In this document: positions 31,132 to 39,661 of the stretch, one piece after another
Layout: each line of letters opens with the position of its first letter
How positions within the stretch are numbered: the stretch's first letter is position 1
Notes under the pieces: model-generated
The model's database searches: none
Told to the model about the DNA's origin: nothing
Seen by the model: the letters and a program-made list of their open reading frames with translations, nothing else
Assembly: GCF_029211165.1 (NCBI RefSeq)
Contig: NZ_JARGEK010000003.1
Location: 1-43,870 of the forward strand
Reading direction: 5' to 3'
DNA: 43,870 bases
From: Roseisolibacter sp. H3M3-2
Lineage (GTDB): Bacteria > Gemmatimonadota > Gemmatimonadetes > Gemmatimonadales > Gemmatimonadaceae
Program-made: the position numbers and the translations under genes

Positions 31132-32379
31132 ATGGCCACCGAGATCGCCCCCGCCGAGTCCTTCCTCCCGTCGCCCGAGCTGCGGCCGCGCGAGGCGGAC
31201 CTGTTCAACATCGACGCCGCCCTGACCGAGGAGGAGCGCGCCGTCCGCGACTCCGTCCGCCGCTTCGTGGACGAGGAGGTGCTGCCGATCATCGGCAAGC
31301 ACTACGTGGACGGCACCTTCCCGAAGCACCTCATCCCGAAGATGGGGGAGCTCGGGGTGTTCGGCGCGAACCTGCCCGAGGAGTACGGCTGCGCGGGGCT
31401 GAACAACGTGCAGTACGGGCTAATCATGCAGGAGCTCGAGCGCGGCGATTCCGGCATCCGGTCGTTCGCGTCGGTGCAGGGCGCGCTGGTGATGTACCCG
31501 ATCTACGCCTTCGGCAGCGAGGAGCAGAAGCGCCACTGGCTGCCGAAGATGGCGACGGGCGAGGTCATCGGGTGCTTCGGCCTGACCGAGCCCGACTACG
31601 GATCGAACCCGGCCGGGATGATCACCGTCGCGCGCGAGCAGGCCGACGGGTCGTGGGTGCTGAACGGCGCCAAGATGTGGATCACCAACGGCTCGCAGGC
31701 GCACGTCTCGGTGGTGTGGGCCAAGGCGGTGCCGCACGGCCAGACCGAGGTCGGCGACGAGCGGACGATCCGCGGCTTCGTGGTCCCGACCGACACGCCC
31801 GGGTTCCGCGCCCGCGACCAGAAGGGGAAGCTGTCGCTGCGCGCCTCGGACACCTCGGAGCTGATCCTCGAAGACGTGCGCCTGCCGGCCGACGCGATCC
31901 TGCCGAAGTCGGGCGGGCTCAAGTCGCCGCTGATGTGCCTCACGCAGGCGCGCTACGGGATCTCGTGGGGCGCGCTCGGCGCGGCGATCGCCTGCTACGA
32001 GGAGGCGGTGTCGTATTCCAAGAACCGCGTCATGTTCGACAAGCCGATCGGCGCGTTCCAGATCCAGCAGGTGCGGCTGGCCGACATGCTCACCGAGATC
32101 GTGAAGGGGCAGCTGGTGTCGCTGCACCTGGGGCGGTGCAAGGACCTCGGCACCTTCACGCCGCAGATGGTGTCGCTGGCCAAGCGGAACAACGTCAATA
32201 TCGCCACCGACATCGCGCGAGAGGCGCGCCGCCTGCTCGGCGGCAACGGGATCCTGGCCGAGTACGCGTCGATGCGGCACATGGCCAACCTGGAGAGCGT
32301 CTACACGTACGAGGGGACGCACGACGTCCACTCGCTGATCCTCGGGCAGGCGATCACCGGGCACTCGGCGTTCAAGTGA
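31132..32379 (+). CDS. gcdH: Glutaryl-CoA dehydrogenase-like acyl-CoA dehydrogenase
   Basis: 415 aa. Acyl-CoA dehydrogenases use FAD and pass electrons to ETF; glutaryl-CoA dehydrogenase also decarboxylates, giving crotonyl-CoA in lysine and aromatic breakdown. The FAD-site phrase CFGLTEPDYGSNPAGM is clear. The C-terminal TYEGTHDVHSLILGQAITG, with the catalytic Glu near 394, is the pattern of glutaryl-CoA dehydrogenase rather than short-chain acyl-CoA dehydrogenases. EtfBA and an ETF-quinone oxidoreductase are encoded 5.5 kb on. A terminator follows. Confidence 0.92.
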   Translation: MATEIAPAESFLPSPELRPREADLFNIDAALTEEERAVRDSVRRFVDEEVLPIIGKHYVDGTFPKHLIPKMGELGVFGANLPEEYGCAGLNNVQYGLIMQELERGDSGIRSFASVQGALVMYPIYAFGSEEQKRHWLPKMATGEVIGCFGLTEPDYGSNPAGMITVAREQADGSWVLNGAKMWITNGSQAHVSVVWAKAVPHGQTEVGDERTIRGFVVPTDTPGFRARDQKGKLSLRASDTSELILEDVRLPADAILPKSGGLKSPLMCLTQARYGISWGALGAAIACYEEAVSYSKNRVMFDKPIGAFQIQQVRLADMLTEIVKGQLVSLHLGRCKDLGTFTPQMVSLAKRNNVNIATDIAREARRLLGGNGILAEYASMRHMANLESVYTYEGTHDVHSLILGQAITGHSAFK

Positions 32380-32415
32380 CGCGGTAGGTGTGGCCGCCGC
32401 CCCGCGGGGCGGCCG

Positions 32416-32459
32416 GGGCGCCGACGAACTCCTGACACGGGAGGACGTCGGCGCCCTTT
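32416..32459 (+). terminator. Terminator after glutaryl-CoA dehydrogenase
   Basis: GGGCGCCGACG (32416-32426) pairs exactly with CGTCGGCGCCC (32446-32456), with an inner CTCC/GGAG stem, and TTT follows. It lies 37 bases after the stop. Confidence 0.78.
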
Positions 32460-32478
32460 CGCGTGGGCGGGGCGCGCG

Positions 32479-32484
32479 TATGCT
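32479..32484 (+). promoter_or_regulatory. -10-like box before the SusC gene
   Basis: TATGCT lies 48 bases before ATG 32533, which has a good GGAGGTG ribosome-binding site. No clear -35 box. Confidence 0.35.
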
Positions 32485-32532
32485 AGCGGGAGCAGAGGTC
32501 CCGCCCACCCGCCACCCCGCTGGAGGTGTCCG

Positions 32533-35500
32533 ATGCACCCCCCGTCCGTGCCCGCCGTGGTCCTGGCCCTCGCGGCGGCCGCGTCCCCGTCCGCCGTCGT
32601 CGCTGCGCAGCCCGCGCAGGGCGTCGTGGCCGGCACCGTCGTCGCCGAGGGGTCGCAGCGCCCGCTCGCCGACGCGCAGGTCTCCATCGAGGGGACGACC
32701 CTCGGCGCCGCGACCGACGTCAACGGCCGCTTCCGCATCACCGGCGCGACCGGGACCGAGGTGCGCGTCACCGTGCGCCGGATCGGCTACCGGCCGACCA
32801 CCGTCACGGCGCGCGTCGGCGCGACCGACGTCCGCGTCGTGCTCGGCGAGCGCGCGCTGGAGCTGAGCCAGGTCGTCGTGACCGGCACGGCCGGCGTGCA
32901 GGAGCGCCGCGCGATCGGCAACGCCGTCTCGACCGTGAACGTGGCGCAGGTCGCGACCACGCAGCCGGTGCGCAACCTGTCCGACCTGCTCACCGGCCGC
33001 GCGTCGGGGGTGAGCGTGATCGGCTCGTCGGGGCAGGTGGGGACCGGGTCGCGCATCCGCGTCCGCGGCGCCTCGTCGCTCTCGCTGTCCAACGACCCGC
33101 TGATCTACGTGGACGGGATCCGCGTCGACAACGCGCAGGCGAGCGGCCCCACCAACCAGGCGTTCGGCTCGGCGTCGGTGTCGCGCTGGAACGACTTCGA
33201 CCCCGACGACATCGAGAGCCTCGAGGTGATCAAGGGGCCGGCGGCGGCGACGCTGTACGGCACCGAGGCGTCGAACGGCGTCATCCAGATCATCACGAAG
33301 AAGGGGGCCGCCGGCCGCCCGTCGTGGAACGTCACCGTCCGGCAGGGCGCCAACTGGCTGCCGGGGTGGAAGGACGGCTACTACACCAACTGGGGCGCGG
33401 TGCCGCGCGCCGGCTCGACCACGGCGCTCGACACCGTGTCGATCGGGGTGCAGCAGCTCAACGACTCGCTGAACGCGCGCTTCGGCCACGACATCTTCCG
33501 CGTCGGCCGGTCGCAGGACTACCAGATCAACGTCGGCGGCGGCTCGCCGGCGCTGCGCTACTACGTCGGCGTGAACCGCGAGGAGGCGCAGGGGGTGGAG
33601 CGCGCGAACCGGCTGCAGCGGACGAACTTCCGCGCCAACCTGAATGCCTCGCCGAACCGCAACACGGACGTGGTGGTCGCGACCGGCTACGTGACCGGGC
33701 GGACGTACCTGCCGTACGAGTCGGGCGGCGGCGGGGCGACGTGGGCGACCTTCTTCTCGCAGCCGACCTTCCTGTACGCGGGGCGCAACCCGAACAACGC
33801 GCAGCTCGGGTTCCGCAGCGGCCCGCCCGACATCTACTACTCGGCGTACAACATCTTCCAGGACGCCGACCGGTTCACCGGCAGCGTGCAGGTGAACAAC
33901 CGCCCGACGTCGTGGCTCGACCACCGGCTGATCCTCGGGCTGGACCGCCTGGTGGAGGACAACCAGACGCAGGCGCCGCGCAACGAGGCGCTGTTCGCGA
34001 CGTACGCCGCGTTCTCCGAGGTGGGCGGCACCACGCAGGGGTCGCTGGCCGTCGGGACGCGCAACGTCGGGAACGTGACGGCCGACTACGCGCTCAACGC
34101 GAAGTACACGATCGGGCGCGGCTGGAACGGCGTGACGTCGGCCGGCGGGCAGTACTACGGCCGGCGCACGCGCGGACGCGCGATGTCGGCCACCGGCTTC
34201 CCGGCGTCCGGTATCCTGTCGCTGGCCGCCGCCTCGGTCCAGCGGCTGGACGGCGACAGCCTGTTCGACAACAACACGCTGGGCGGCTTCGTGCAGCAGC
34301 AGCTGGTGTGGAACGACCGCCTGTTCGTCACCGCCGCCGTGCGGCGCGACGACAACTCGGCGTTCGGCACCGACTACCCGGCGGTGACGTACCCGAAGCT
34401 CAGCGCCTCGTACGTGGTCAGCGAGGAGCCGGCGCTGAAGATCCCGAGCCTCTTCAGCTCCCTGCGCGTGCGCGGCGCCTACGGCGGGAGCGGGCTGCAG
34501 CCGGGCGCGTTCGACGCCATCCGCACCTACGCGGCGTCGGGCGGCTTCCTGACCCCGACGAACGTCGGCAACCCCGACCTCGGGCCGGAGCGGAGCACCG
34601 AGCTGGAGCTCGGCCTCGACGCCGGGCTGGGCGACGACCGGTACGGGGTCGAGCTGACGTACTACGCCGGCACGACGAAGGACGCGATCCTCTCGCGGCA
34701 GGCCGCGCCGTCGACGGGCTTCCCGAACTTCCAGCTCTTCAACGCCGGGCAGGTGGACCGCCGCGGCTTCGAGTGGCTGCTGCGCGCGCAGCCGATCTCG
34801 GGCGCCCGCTTCACGCTCGACCTCGGGCTCAACGGGAGCGTCAACAAGTACGAGATCAAGTCGCTCGGGAACGGGATCAACACCGTGTCGCTGAGCAACA
34901 ACGTGCAGCACGTGGTCGGCTACGCGCCCGGCGCGTGGTGGGACCGCCGGATCGTGAGCGCGGACTACAACGCCACCACGAAGCGCACGAGCAACCTGCG
35001 CTGCGACAACGGGCAGGGGGGGACGGTCGACTGCGCGTCGGCGCCGCGCGTCTTCCTCGGGAACACGGTGCCAACGCGCGAGGGCTCGTTCAACGCGGGC
35101 GCCACCTTCCTGCGCGACTTCCGCCTCAACGCCTTCGTCGACTACCGCGGCGGCTACCGGAAGCTGGACGGCAACTTCCGCGTGCGGTGCGGCGCCTTCG
35201 TGCTGTGCCGCGAGCTGTACTACCCGGACGAGGTGCAGGACAAGACGCTGCTGGCGGCGGTGCAGGCGGGGACCGCGTACACCTACCACCTGATCGAGAA
35301 CGCCGACTTCGCGCGCTTCCGCGAGCTGTCGCTCACGTACACGTTCCCGGCCGGGGTGGCGCGGCGCGTCGGCGGGACCTCGGCGGGGGTCACGGTGGCC
35401 GGGCGCAACCTGGCGCTGTGGTCCGACTACCCGGGGCTCGAGCCCGAGGCGTCGTTCAACGGCGGCACGCGCGGCGGCGCCTTCGGGCAGTGGGAGCAGA

Positions 35501-35553
35501 ACGTCCTGCCCCAGACGCGCTCCTTCGTCGTGACCTTCAACCTCGGCTTCTGA
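32533..35553 (+). CDS. SusC/RagA-family TonB-dependent outer-membrane transporter
   Basis: 1006 aa from ATG 32533 with GGAGGTG upstream. Signal peptide residues 1-28 (ALAAAASPSAVVAAQP). A carboxypeptidase-regulatory-like domain (about 30-115: VVAGTVVAEGSQRPLADAQV) marks the SusC class. A plug follows (LSDLLTGRASGVSVIGSSGQ; RVRGASSLSLSNDPLIYVDG), then a large barrel to the end (TRSFVVTFNLGF). It takes up glycans, peptides or other large nutrients together with the SusD-like lipoprotein encoded 2 bases later. No glycosidase or peptidase is adjacent, so the substrate is unknown. Confidence 0.94.
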   Translation: MHPPSVPAVVLALAAAASPSAVVAAQPAQGVVAGTVVAEGSQRPLADAQVSIEGTTLGAATDVNGRFRITGATGTEVRVTVRRIGYRPTTVTARVGATDVRVVLGERALELSQVVVTGTAGVQERRAIGNAVSTVNVAQVATTQPVRNLSDLLTGRASGVSVIGSSGQVGTGSRIRVRGASSLSLSNDPLIYVDGIRVDNAQASGPTNQAFGSASVSRWNDFDPDDIESLEVIKGPAAATLYGTEASNGVIQIITKKGAAGRPSWNVTVRQGANWLPGWKDGYYTNWGAVPRAGSTTALDTVSIGVQQLNDSLNARFGHDIFRVGRSQDYQINVGGGSPALRYYVGVNREEAQGVERANRLQRTNFRANLNASPNRNTDVVVATGYVTGRTYLPYESGGGGATWATFFSQPTFLYAGRNPNNAQLGFRSGPPDIYYSAYNIFQDADRFTGSVQVNNRPTSWLDHRLILGLDRLVEDNQTQAPRNEALFATYAAFSEVGGTTQGSLAVGTRNVGNVTADYALNAKYTIGRGWNGVTSAGGQYYGRRTRGRAMSATGFPASGILSLAAASVQRLDGDSLFDNNTLGGFVQQQLVWNDRLFVTAAVRRDDNSAFGTDYPAVTYPKLSASYVVSEEPALKIPSLFSSLRVRGAYGGSGLQPGAFDAIRTYAASGGFLTPTNVGNPDLGPERSTELELGLDAGLGDDRYGVELTYYAGTTKDAILSRQAAPSTGFPNFQLFNAGQVDRRGFEWLLRAQPISGARFTLDLGLNGSVNKYEIKSLGNGINTVSLSNNVQHVVGYAPGAWWDRRIVSADYNATTKRTSNLRCDNGQGGTVDCASAPRVFLGNTVPTREGSFNAGATFLRDFRLNAFVDYRGGYRKLDGNFRVRCGAFVLCRELYYPDEVQDKTLLAAVQAGTAYTYHLIENADFARFRELSLTYTFPAGVARRVGGTSAGVTVAGRNLALWSDYPGLEPEASFNGGTRGGAFGQWEQNVLPQTRSFVVTFNLGF

Positions 35554-35555
35554 CC

Positions 35556-36836
35556 ATGACGCTCCTCACGCATCCCGCCGTGCGGCGCGTCGCCCGCCCG
35601 CTCCTCGCCGCCTGGTGCCTCGCCGCCGCGGCCGGCTGCGGCGACGCGGTGGACCGCCTGCTGACGGCGACCACCCCCAGCCGACTCGGGGAGACGAGCT
35701 TCCTCGTCCCGCAGAACGCGCCGCTGATCGTGAACAGCGCCGTCGCCGACTTCGAGTGCGCGTTCGGGTCGTACGTGGTCGCGAGCGGGCTCGCCTCGGG
35801 CGAGCTGACCGACGCCTCGCAGACCGCGGCCCGCTGGAACTACGACCGCCGCGACGTGCAGACCAACGACGCGCTGTACGCGACCAGCGCCTGCACGGCG
35901 CTCGGCGTGTACACGCCGATCAGCACCGCCCGCTACACGGCCGACCAGGCGCTGGAGCGGCTGAACGCGTGGTCCGACGCGGAAGTCCCGAACCGGCAGC
36001 GGCTGCGCGCCACCGCGGCGCTGTACGCGGGCTACTCGTACCTGCTGCTCGCCGAGGGGTTCTGCACGGCGGCGGTGAACCTCGGGCCGGAGCTGCAGAC
36101 GGCCAACATGCTCGACTCGGCCGAGGCGCGGTTCTCGACGGCGCTCGGGCTGGTCACCGCCGCCGACTCCTCGGTGCGCTACGCGGCGCTGGTCGGCCGC
36201 GCGCGGGCGCGCATCGGGAAGGGGGACCGGACGGGCGCGGCGACCGACGCGGCCGCGGTGCCCGTGGGCTTCGTCCTCAACGCCAGCGCGGACAACAACA
36301 GCGCGCGGCGCAACAACCGCGTGTTCGAGCAGAACAACGCCTCGACCTCGGGCGTCACGGTCGCGGCGGCGTACCGCGCGCTCACCGTGGCGGGCGCCGC
36401 GGATCCGCGGGTGCGCGTGACCAACGCGAACCGGCTCTCCGGCGACCAGGTCAACCCGCTCTTCCAGCAGAACAAGTACGCGTCGCTCACGGCGCCGATC
36501 CCGATCGCCTCGGGGGTCGAGGCGCAGCTGATCCTCGCCGAGGCGCAGGGCGGGGCGCAGGGGGTGGCGACGCTGAACGCGCTGCGGGCGCGGAGCGGGG
36601 TGGGGCTCCCGGCGCTGACGGCCGCCGAGGCGGCGGCCTTCACGGCGACGCTGTTCGAGGAGCGGCGGCGCGAGCTCTTCCTGCAGGGGAACCGCTACTT
36701 CGACGTGCGGCGCGGCAACCTGACGCTCGACCCGGCCAACGGGACGCAGTACCCCAAGGGCGGCTCGTACCAGAACCAGCGCTGCTGGCCGCTGCCGGCG
36801 GTGGAGCGGGCGGCCAACCCGAACCTCGGCGGCTGA
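35556..36836 (+). CDS. SusD/RagB-like surface lipoprotein
   Basis: 426 aa from ATG 35556. The signal peptide has a lipobox (CLAAAAGC), so the mature protein is lipid-anchored at the outer membrane. Helical repeats follow, with SYLLLAEGFCTAAVNLGPEL and the RagB-like C-terminal ATLFEERRRELFLQGNRYFD. That last phrase matches the conserved end of SusD-like proteins. It acts as the nutrient-binding lid of the SusC barrel. The two genes are separated by only two bases. Confidence 0.9.
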   Translation: MTLLTHPAVRRVARPLLAAWCLAAAAGCGDAVDRLLTATTPSRLGETSFLVPQNAPLIVNSAVADFECAFGSYVVASGLASGELTDASQTAARWNYDRRDVQTNDALYATSACTALGVYTPISTARYTADQALERLNAWSDAEVPNRQRLRATAALYAGYSYLLLAEGFCTAAVNLGPELQTANMLDSAEARFSTALGLVTAADSSVRYAALVGRARARIGKGDRTGAATDAAAVPVGFVLNASADNNSARRNNRVFEQNNASTSGVTVAAAYRALTVAGAADPRVRVTNANRLSGDQVNPLFQQNKYASLTAPIPIASGVEAQLILAEAQGGAQGVATLNALRARSGVGLPALTAAEAAAFTATLFEERRRELFLQGNRYFDVRRGNLTLDPANGTQYPKGGSYQNQRCWPLPAVERAANPNLGG

Positions 36837-36853
36837 CCTCACGCCTCCGGAAA

Positions 36854-36893
36854 CGACGCGGGCCCCGGCGCAGCTGCGCCGGGGCCCGCGTCG
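36854..36893. terminator. 40-bp perfect palindrome, bidirectional terminator
   Basis: The 20 bases from 36854 and their exact complement meet at 36873/36874 with no spacer (centre GCAGCTGC). It lies 17 bases after the SusD stop and 7 bases from the stop of the opposite-strand gene, so it can serve both. The tails are not T-rich. Confidence 0.75.
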
Positions 36894-36900
36894 CGTCGCC

Positions 36901-37617
36901 TCACTGCCCGCCGAAGTGCAGCGCGAACAGGAGCGAGAAGCGGGTGTCCGCGCCGTCGCGGTTGAGCGGCACGGCGAAGGCCGGGCGCACCGTGAAGCGG
37001 TCGTTGAAGGTCAGCCCCGCGCCCAGGTCGAGCGCGCCGAACGAGTCCGAATCGGTGTCGTCGACGTCCGAGCCCTCGACCGAGACCGTCGTGCGGGCGT
37101 AGATCAGGCGCAGCCCGCCGAAGGGGACGAGGTTCACGGTCGGCGAGAGGCCGATCGGCGCGCCGACCGAGAAGCCGGCGCTGGCGCCGAGGGTGCGCGA
37201 CTCGTAGTCGGTCCCGCCGAGGCGGAAGTCGGGGCCGAGGGAGTAGCCGAGCGTCGCGATCGGGCAGAACTGCGGGCCGCCGCCCGGGCGGCGGGCGCCG
37301 GTGCCGATCGGGACCTGGTAGCCGAGGGTTCCCTGGATCGTGGTCGACGACTCGAAGACGTCGTCGTCGAAGTCGTCCAGGGCGACGCCGACGCCGCCGA
37401 AGGCGCCGCCCGGCTCGCCGAACAGGATGTCGGCGCCGAGCGTAGTCACGTCGTCGCCGGTGGCGAGCAGGCCGCCGACGCGGACGGGGTTGCGGTTGAA
37501 CGAGGCGGCGCCGGTGCACGTCTGGGCCGCGGCGTCGGCGGCGGGGACGGCGAGCGCGGCGAGCGCCAGCAGGGCCGCGGTCAGGCGGGCCCGCGGGTGC
37601 GGACGGATCTGGGGCAT
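36901..37617 (-). CDS. Predicted outer-membrane beta-barrel protein
   Basis: 238 aa from ATG at 37617. The signal peptide is LTAALLALAALAVPAADAAAQ. The rest is rich in Gly, Asp and alternating hydrophobic residues (TLGYSLGPDFRLGGTDYESR; VNLVPFGGLRLIYARTTVSV), ending RFSLLFALHFGGQ, a plausible barrel strand. An acidic loop (GSDVDDTDSDSFG) is notable. Two Cys (in TCTG and FCPI) could form a disulfide. No family is recognised. It is divergent from etfB across a 218-bp region. Confidence 0.75.
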   Translation of the reverse strand: MPQIRPHPRARLTAALLALAALAVPAADAAAQTCTGAASFNRNPVRVGGLLATGDDVTTLGADILFGEPGGAFGGVGVALDDFDDDVFESSTTIQGTLGYQVPIGTGARRPGGGPQFCPIATLGYSLGPDFRLGGTDYESRTLGASAGFSVGAPIGLSPTVNLVPFGGLRLIYARTTVSVEGSDVDDTDSDSFGALDLGAGLTFNDRFTVRPAFAVPLNRDGADTRFSLLFALHFGGQ

Positions 37618-37753
37618 GGATGGACTCCGAACGTGGGGCGTGGCCGGCCCCCGGAAGCCGTGCGCCGGGGGCCGTCGCCGGCGGGCAGGGGCATACCGTG
37701 GGCCGCCGGGCCCCGGCGGGCGTGGCGCAGGTCACCGGGGAGGCGGACGCGTC

Positions 37754-37782
37754 TTGAACGCCGTTCGGCCGCGGGCGATCTT
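37754..37782 (+). promoter_or_regulatory. Candidate etfB promoter
   Basis: TTGAAC (37754-37759), a 17-bp spacer, and GATCTT (37777-37782). The -10 box is poor. If used, transcription starts near 37789, just before the CRP-type palindrome. Confidence 0.3.
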
Positions 37783-37796
37783 TCCGCGCGGCAGCA

Positions 37797-37812
37797 TGTG
37801 AATTCCTTCACA
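37797..37812 (+). promoter_or_regulatory. CRP-type palindrome in the etfB leader region
   Basis: TGTGAATTCCTTCACA is an exact TGTGA-N6-TCACA repeat; the inner bases AA/TT extend the symmetry. It ends 10 bases before the GGGAGG ribosome-binding site of etfB. Such a position suits a repressor or roadblock more than a class II activator. Confidence 0.65.
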
Positions 37813-37835
37813 AGACCGATCAGGGAGGCGTCGCG

Positions 37836-38588
37836 GTGAAGATCGCCGTGTGCATCAAGCGGGTGCCGGTCATGGAGGTCAAGTTCGCCATCGCCAAGGA
37901 CGGGGCGAGCGTGGACGAGACCGGCCTGAAGTACGACGTGAACGACTTCGACCTGTGGGCGGTCGAGGCGGCGCTCCAGCTCAACGAGAAGAACGCGCCG
38001 GGCGAGGTCACCGTGATCTCGCTGGGGCCCGACGCGGCGTCGGAGCAGATCCGCAAGGCGCTCTCGATGGGCGCCGACAAGGGGGTGCTGCTCAAGGCCG
38101 ACAAGGTCCCCGGGGACGCGTTCGCGGTCGCCGAGGCGCTGGCGGCGGAGCTGAAGGCCGGGGCGTACGACGTGATCCTCTTCGGCAAGAAGTCGATCGA
38201 CTTCGACAACTCGGCGACCGGCGCGATGGTCGGCGAGCTGCTCGGCCTCCCCGTGGTCACGGGGGTCTCGAAGCTCGAGATCGCGGGCGGGAAGGGGACG
38301 GCGCACCGCGCGGTCGAGGGCGGGGTCGAGGTGCTCGAGTTCCCGCTGCCGGCGATCGTGACGGTGGACGAGGGGCTGAACAAGGAGCGCCTCCCGTCGC
38401 TGAAGGGGATCATGGCGGCGAAGAAGAAGCCGCTCGAGACGAAGCCGGCGCAGCTGGGCGGCGCGGGCGTGACGGTCAGCAAGATGGAGCTCCCTCCCGA
38501 GCGCGCCGCCGGCCGCATCGTGGGCGAGGGGGCGGCGGCGGTGCCGGAGCTGGTGCGCCTGCTCCAGTCGGAAGCCAAGGTCCTCTGA
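37836..38588 (+). CDS. etfB: Electron transfer flavoprotein beta subunit
   Basis: 250 aa from GTG 37836 with GGGAGG seven bases upstream. EtfB binds AMP (or a second flavin) and, with EtfA, carries electrons from acyl-CoA dehydrogenases. It starts MKIAVCIKRVPVMEVKF and has KYDVNDFDLWAVEAAL, the nucleotide-site DFDNSATGAMVGELLGLPV, and the recognition loop ERLPSLKGIMAAKKKPLE that docks to dehydrogenases. The two Lys in that loop are the positions methylated in ETF-beta of other organisms. The gene leads the etfB-etfA-emo group. Confidence 0.96.
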   Translation: MKIAVCIKRVPVMEVKFAIAKDGASVDETGLKYDVNDFDLWAVEAALQLNEKNAPGEVTVISLGPDAASEQIRKALSMGADKGVLLKADKVPGDAFAVAEALAAELKAGAYDVILFGKKSIDFDNSATGAMVGELLGLPVVTGVSKLEIAGGKGTAHRAVEGGVEVLEFPLPAIVTVDEGLNKERLPSLKGIMAAKKKPLETKPAQLGGAGVTVSKMELPPERAAGRIVGEGAAAVPELVRLLQSEAKVL

Positions 38589-38608
38589 GCCAGGCGAGGG
38601 AACAGACA

Positions 38609-39598
38609 ATGGCGAACGTGTTCGCATACGCGGAGTCGCGCGGCGGCGAGGTGCGCAAGGCGGGGCTCGAGGCCGTCACGGCGGCGCGGCAGCTGGCCGA
38701 CCAGACGGGCGGCGGCGAGGTGCACGCGCTGCTCGCCGGCGCGCCCGGCGTCGCGGCGCAGGCGGCGCGGCTGGCCGAGGTGGGCGCCGACGTGGTGTAC
38801 GTCGTCGAGCACGCGGGGCTCGCGCAGTACGACGCCGAGTCGCTGGCGGCGACGGCGGCGGAGCGCATCCGGGCCGGCGGGTACCGCGCGGCCGTGTTCA
38901 GCGCGACGACGCAGGGGAAGGACCTGAGCCCGCGCGTGGCGGCGAAGCTCCGCGCCGCGCTGGCGCCCGACGCGGTCGCGATCGGCGTCGAGGGCGACGC
39001 GATCGTGGTGCGCCACCCGATGTACACGGGCAAGGTGGTGGGCACGCTGTCGATCGCGGCGTCGCCGGCGCTGCTGTCGGTGCGGCTGGGCGCGGTCGCG
39101 CCGGCGCCGAACGCGAAGGCGGGGCGGGTCGAGACGATCCAGCCGGCGGCCGACCCGGGCGCGTCGAAGGTGCGCGTGGTCGAGCTGCGCGAGGGGAGCA
39201 AGGGGAAGATCGACCTCGGCGAGGCGCCGGTGATCGTCGCCGGCGGGCGCGGGCTCAAGGCGGCCGACAACTTCAAGCTGGTCGACGAGCTGGCCGACGC
39301 GTTCGGCAACGCGGCGACCGGCGCGACGCGCGCCGTCACCGACGAGGGGTGGCGCCCGCACTCGGAGCAGATCGGGCAGACGGGACGCGTGGTGAGCCCC
39401 GAGCTCTACGTCGCCGTCGGCATCTCGGGGGCGATCCAGCACCTCGCCGGGATGCGCACCTCGAAGACGATCGTCGCGATCAACAAGGACAAGGAAGCGC
39501 CGATCTTCAAGATCGCGGACTACGGGATCGTCGGCGACGTCTTCGACGTCGTGCCGGCGCTCACGCAGGCCGTGCGCGCCGCGAAGGCCGCGCACTAA
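38609..39598 (+). CDS. etfA: Electron transfer flavoprotein alpha subunit
   Basis: 329 aa from ATG 38609, 20 bases after etfB, with GAGGG upstream. It carries the FAD that passes electrons. The N-terminal domain is Ala-rich (residues 1-190), then the FAD domain has [20 protein letters not shown] and the signature [20 protein letters not shown], then [20 protein letters not shown]. Length is normal. A GC-rich hairpin follows, but the next gene is on the same strand and functionally linked. Confidence 0.96.
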   Translation: MANVFAYAESRGGEVRKAGLEAVTAARQLADQTGGGEVHALLAGAPGVAAQAARLAEVGADVVYVVEHAGLAQYDAESLAATAAERIRAGGYRAAVFSATTQGKDLSPRVAAKLRAALAPDAVAIGVEGDAIVVRHPMYTGKVVGTLSIAASPALLSVRLGAVAPAPNAKAGRVETIQPAADPGASKVRVVELREGSKGKIDLGEAPVIVAGGRGLKAADNFKLVDELADAFGNAATGATRAVTDEGWRPHSEQIGQTGRVVSPELYVAVGISGAIQHLAGMRTSKTIVAINKDKEAPIFKIADYGIVGDVFDVVPALTQAVRAAKAAH

Positions 39599-39603
39599 GT
39601 TGG

Positions 39604-39628
39604 GCGGGCGGCGCGACGCGCCGCCCGC
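39604..39628 (+). terminator. GC-rich hairpin between etfA and emo
   Basis: GCGGGCGGCGCG (39604-39615), one base, CGCGCCGCCCGC (39617-39628), then TCCGCTTTCCCC. It could partly stop transcription before the third gene. Its core sequence is reused in the hairpin after emo. Confidence 0.5.
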
Positions 39629-39661
39629 TCCGCTTTCCCCCCACCCGTTCCGAGTGCTGCC

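Noticed and set aside
31420-35289. Very long open frame on the minus strand opposite the dehydrogenase and SusC genes
   Set aside because: Stop codons are rare in antisense frames at this GC; the Arg/His/Val-rich product has no domain, while the plus-strand genes match known families.
37773-37787. GG and GC at -24/-12 spacing upstream of etfB
   Set aside because: The inner TTGC and the YRYR positions are mostly mismatched; any GC-rich DNA yields such pairs.
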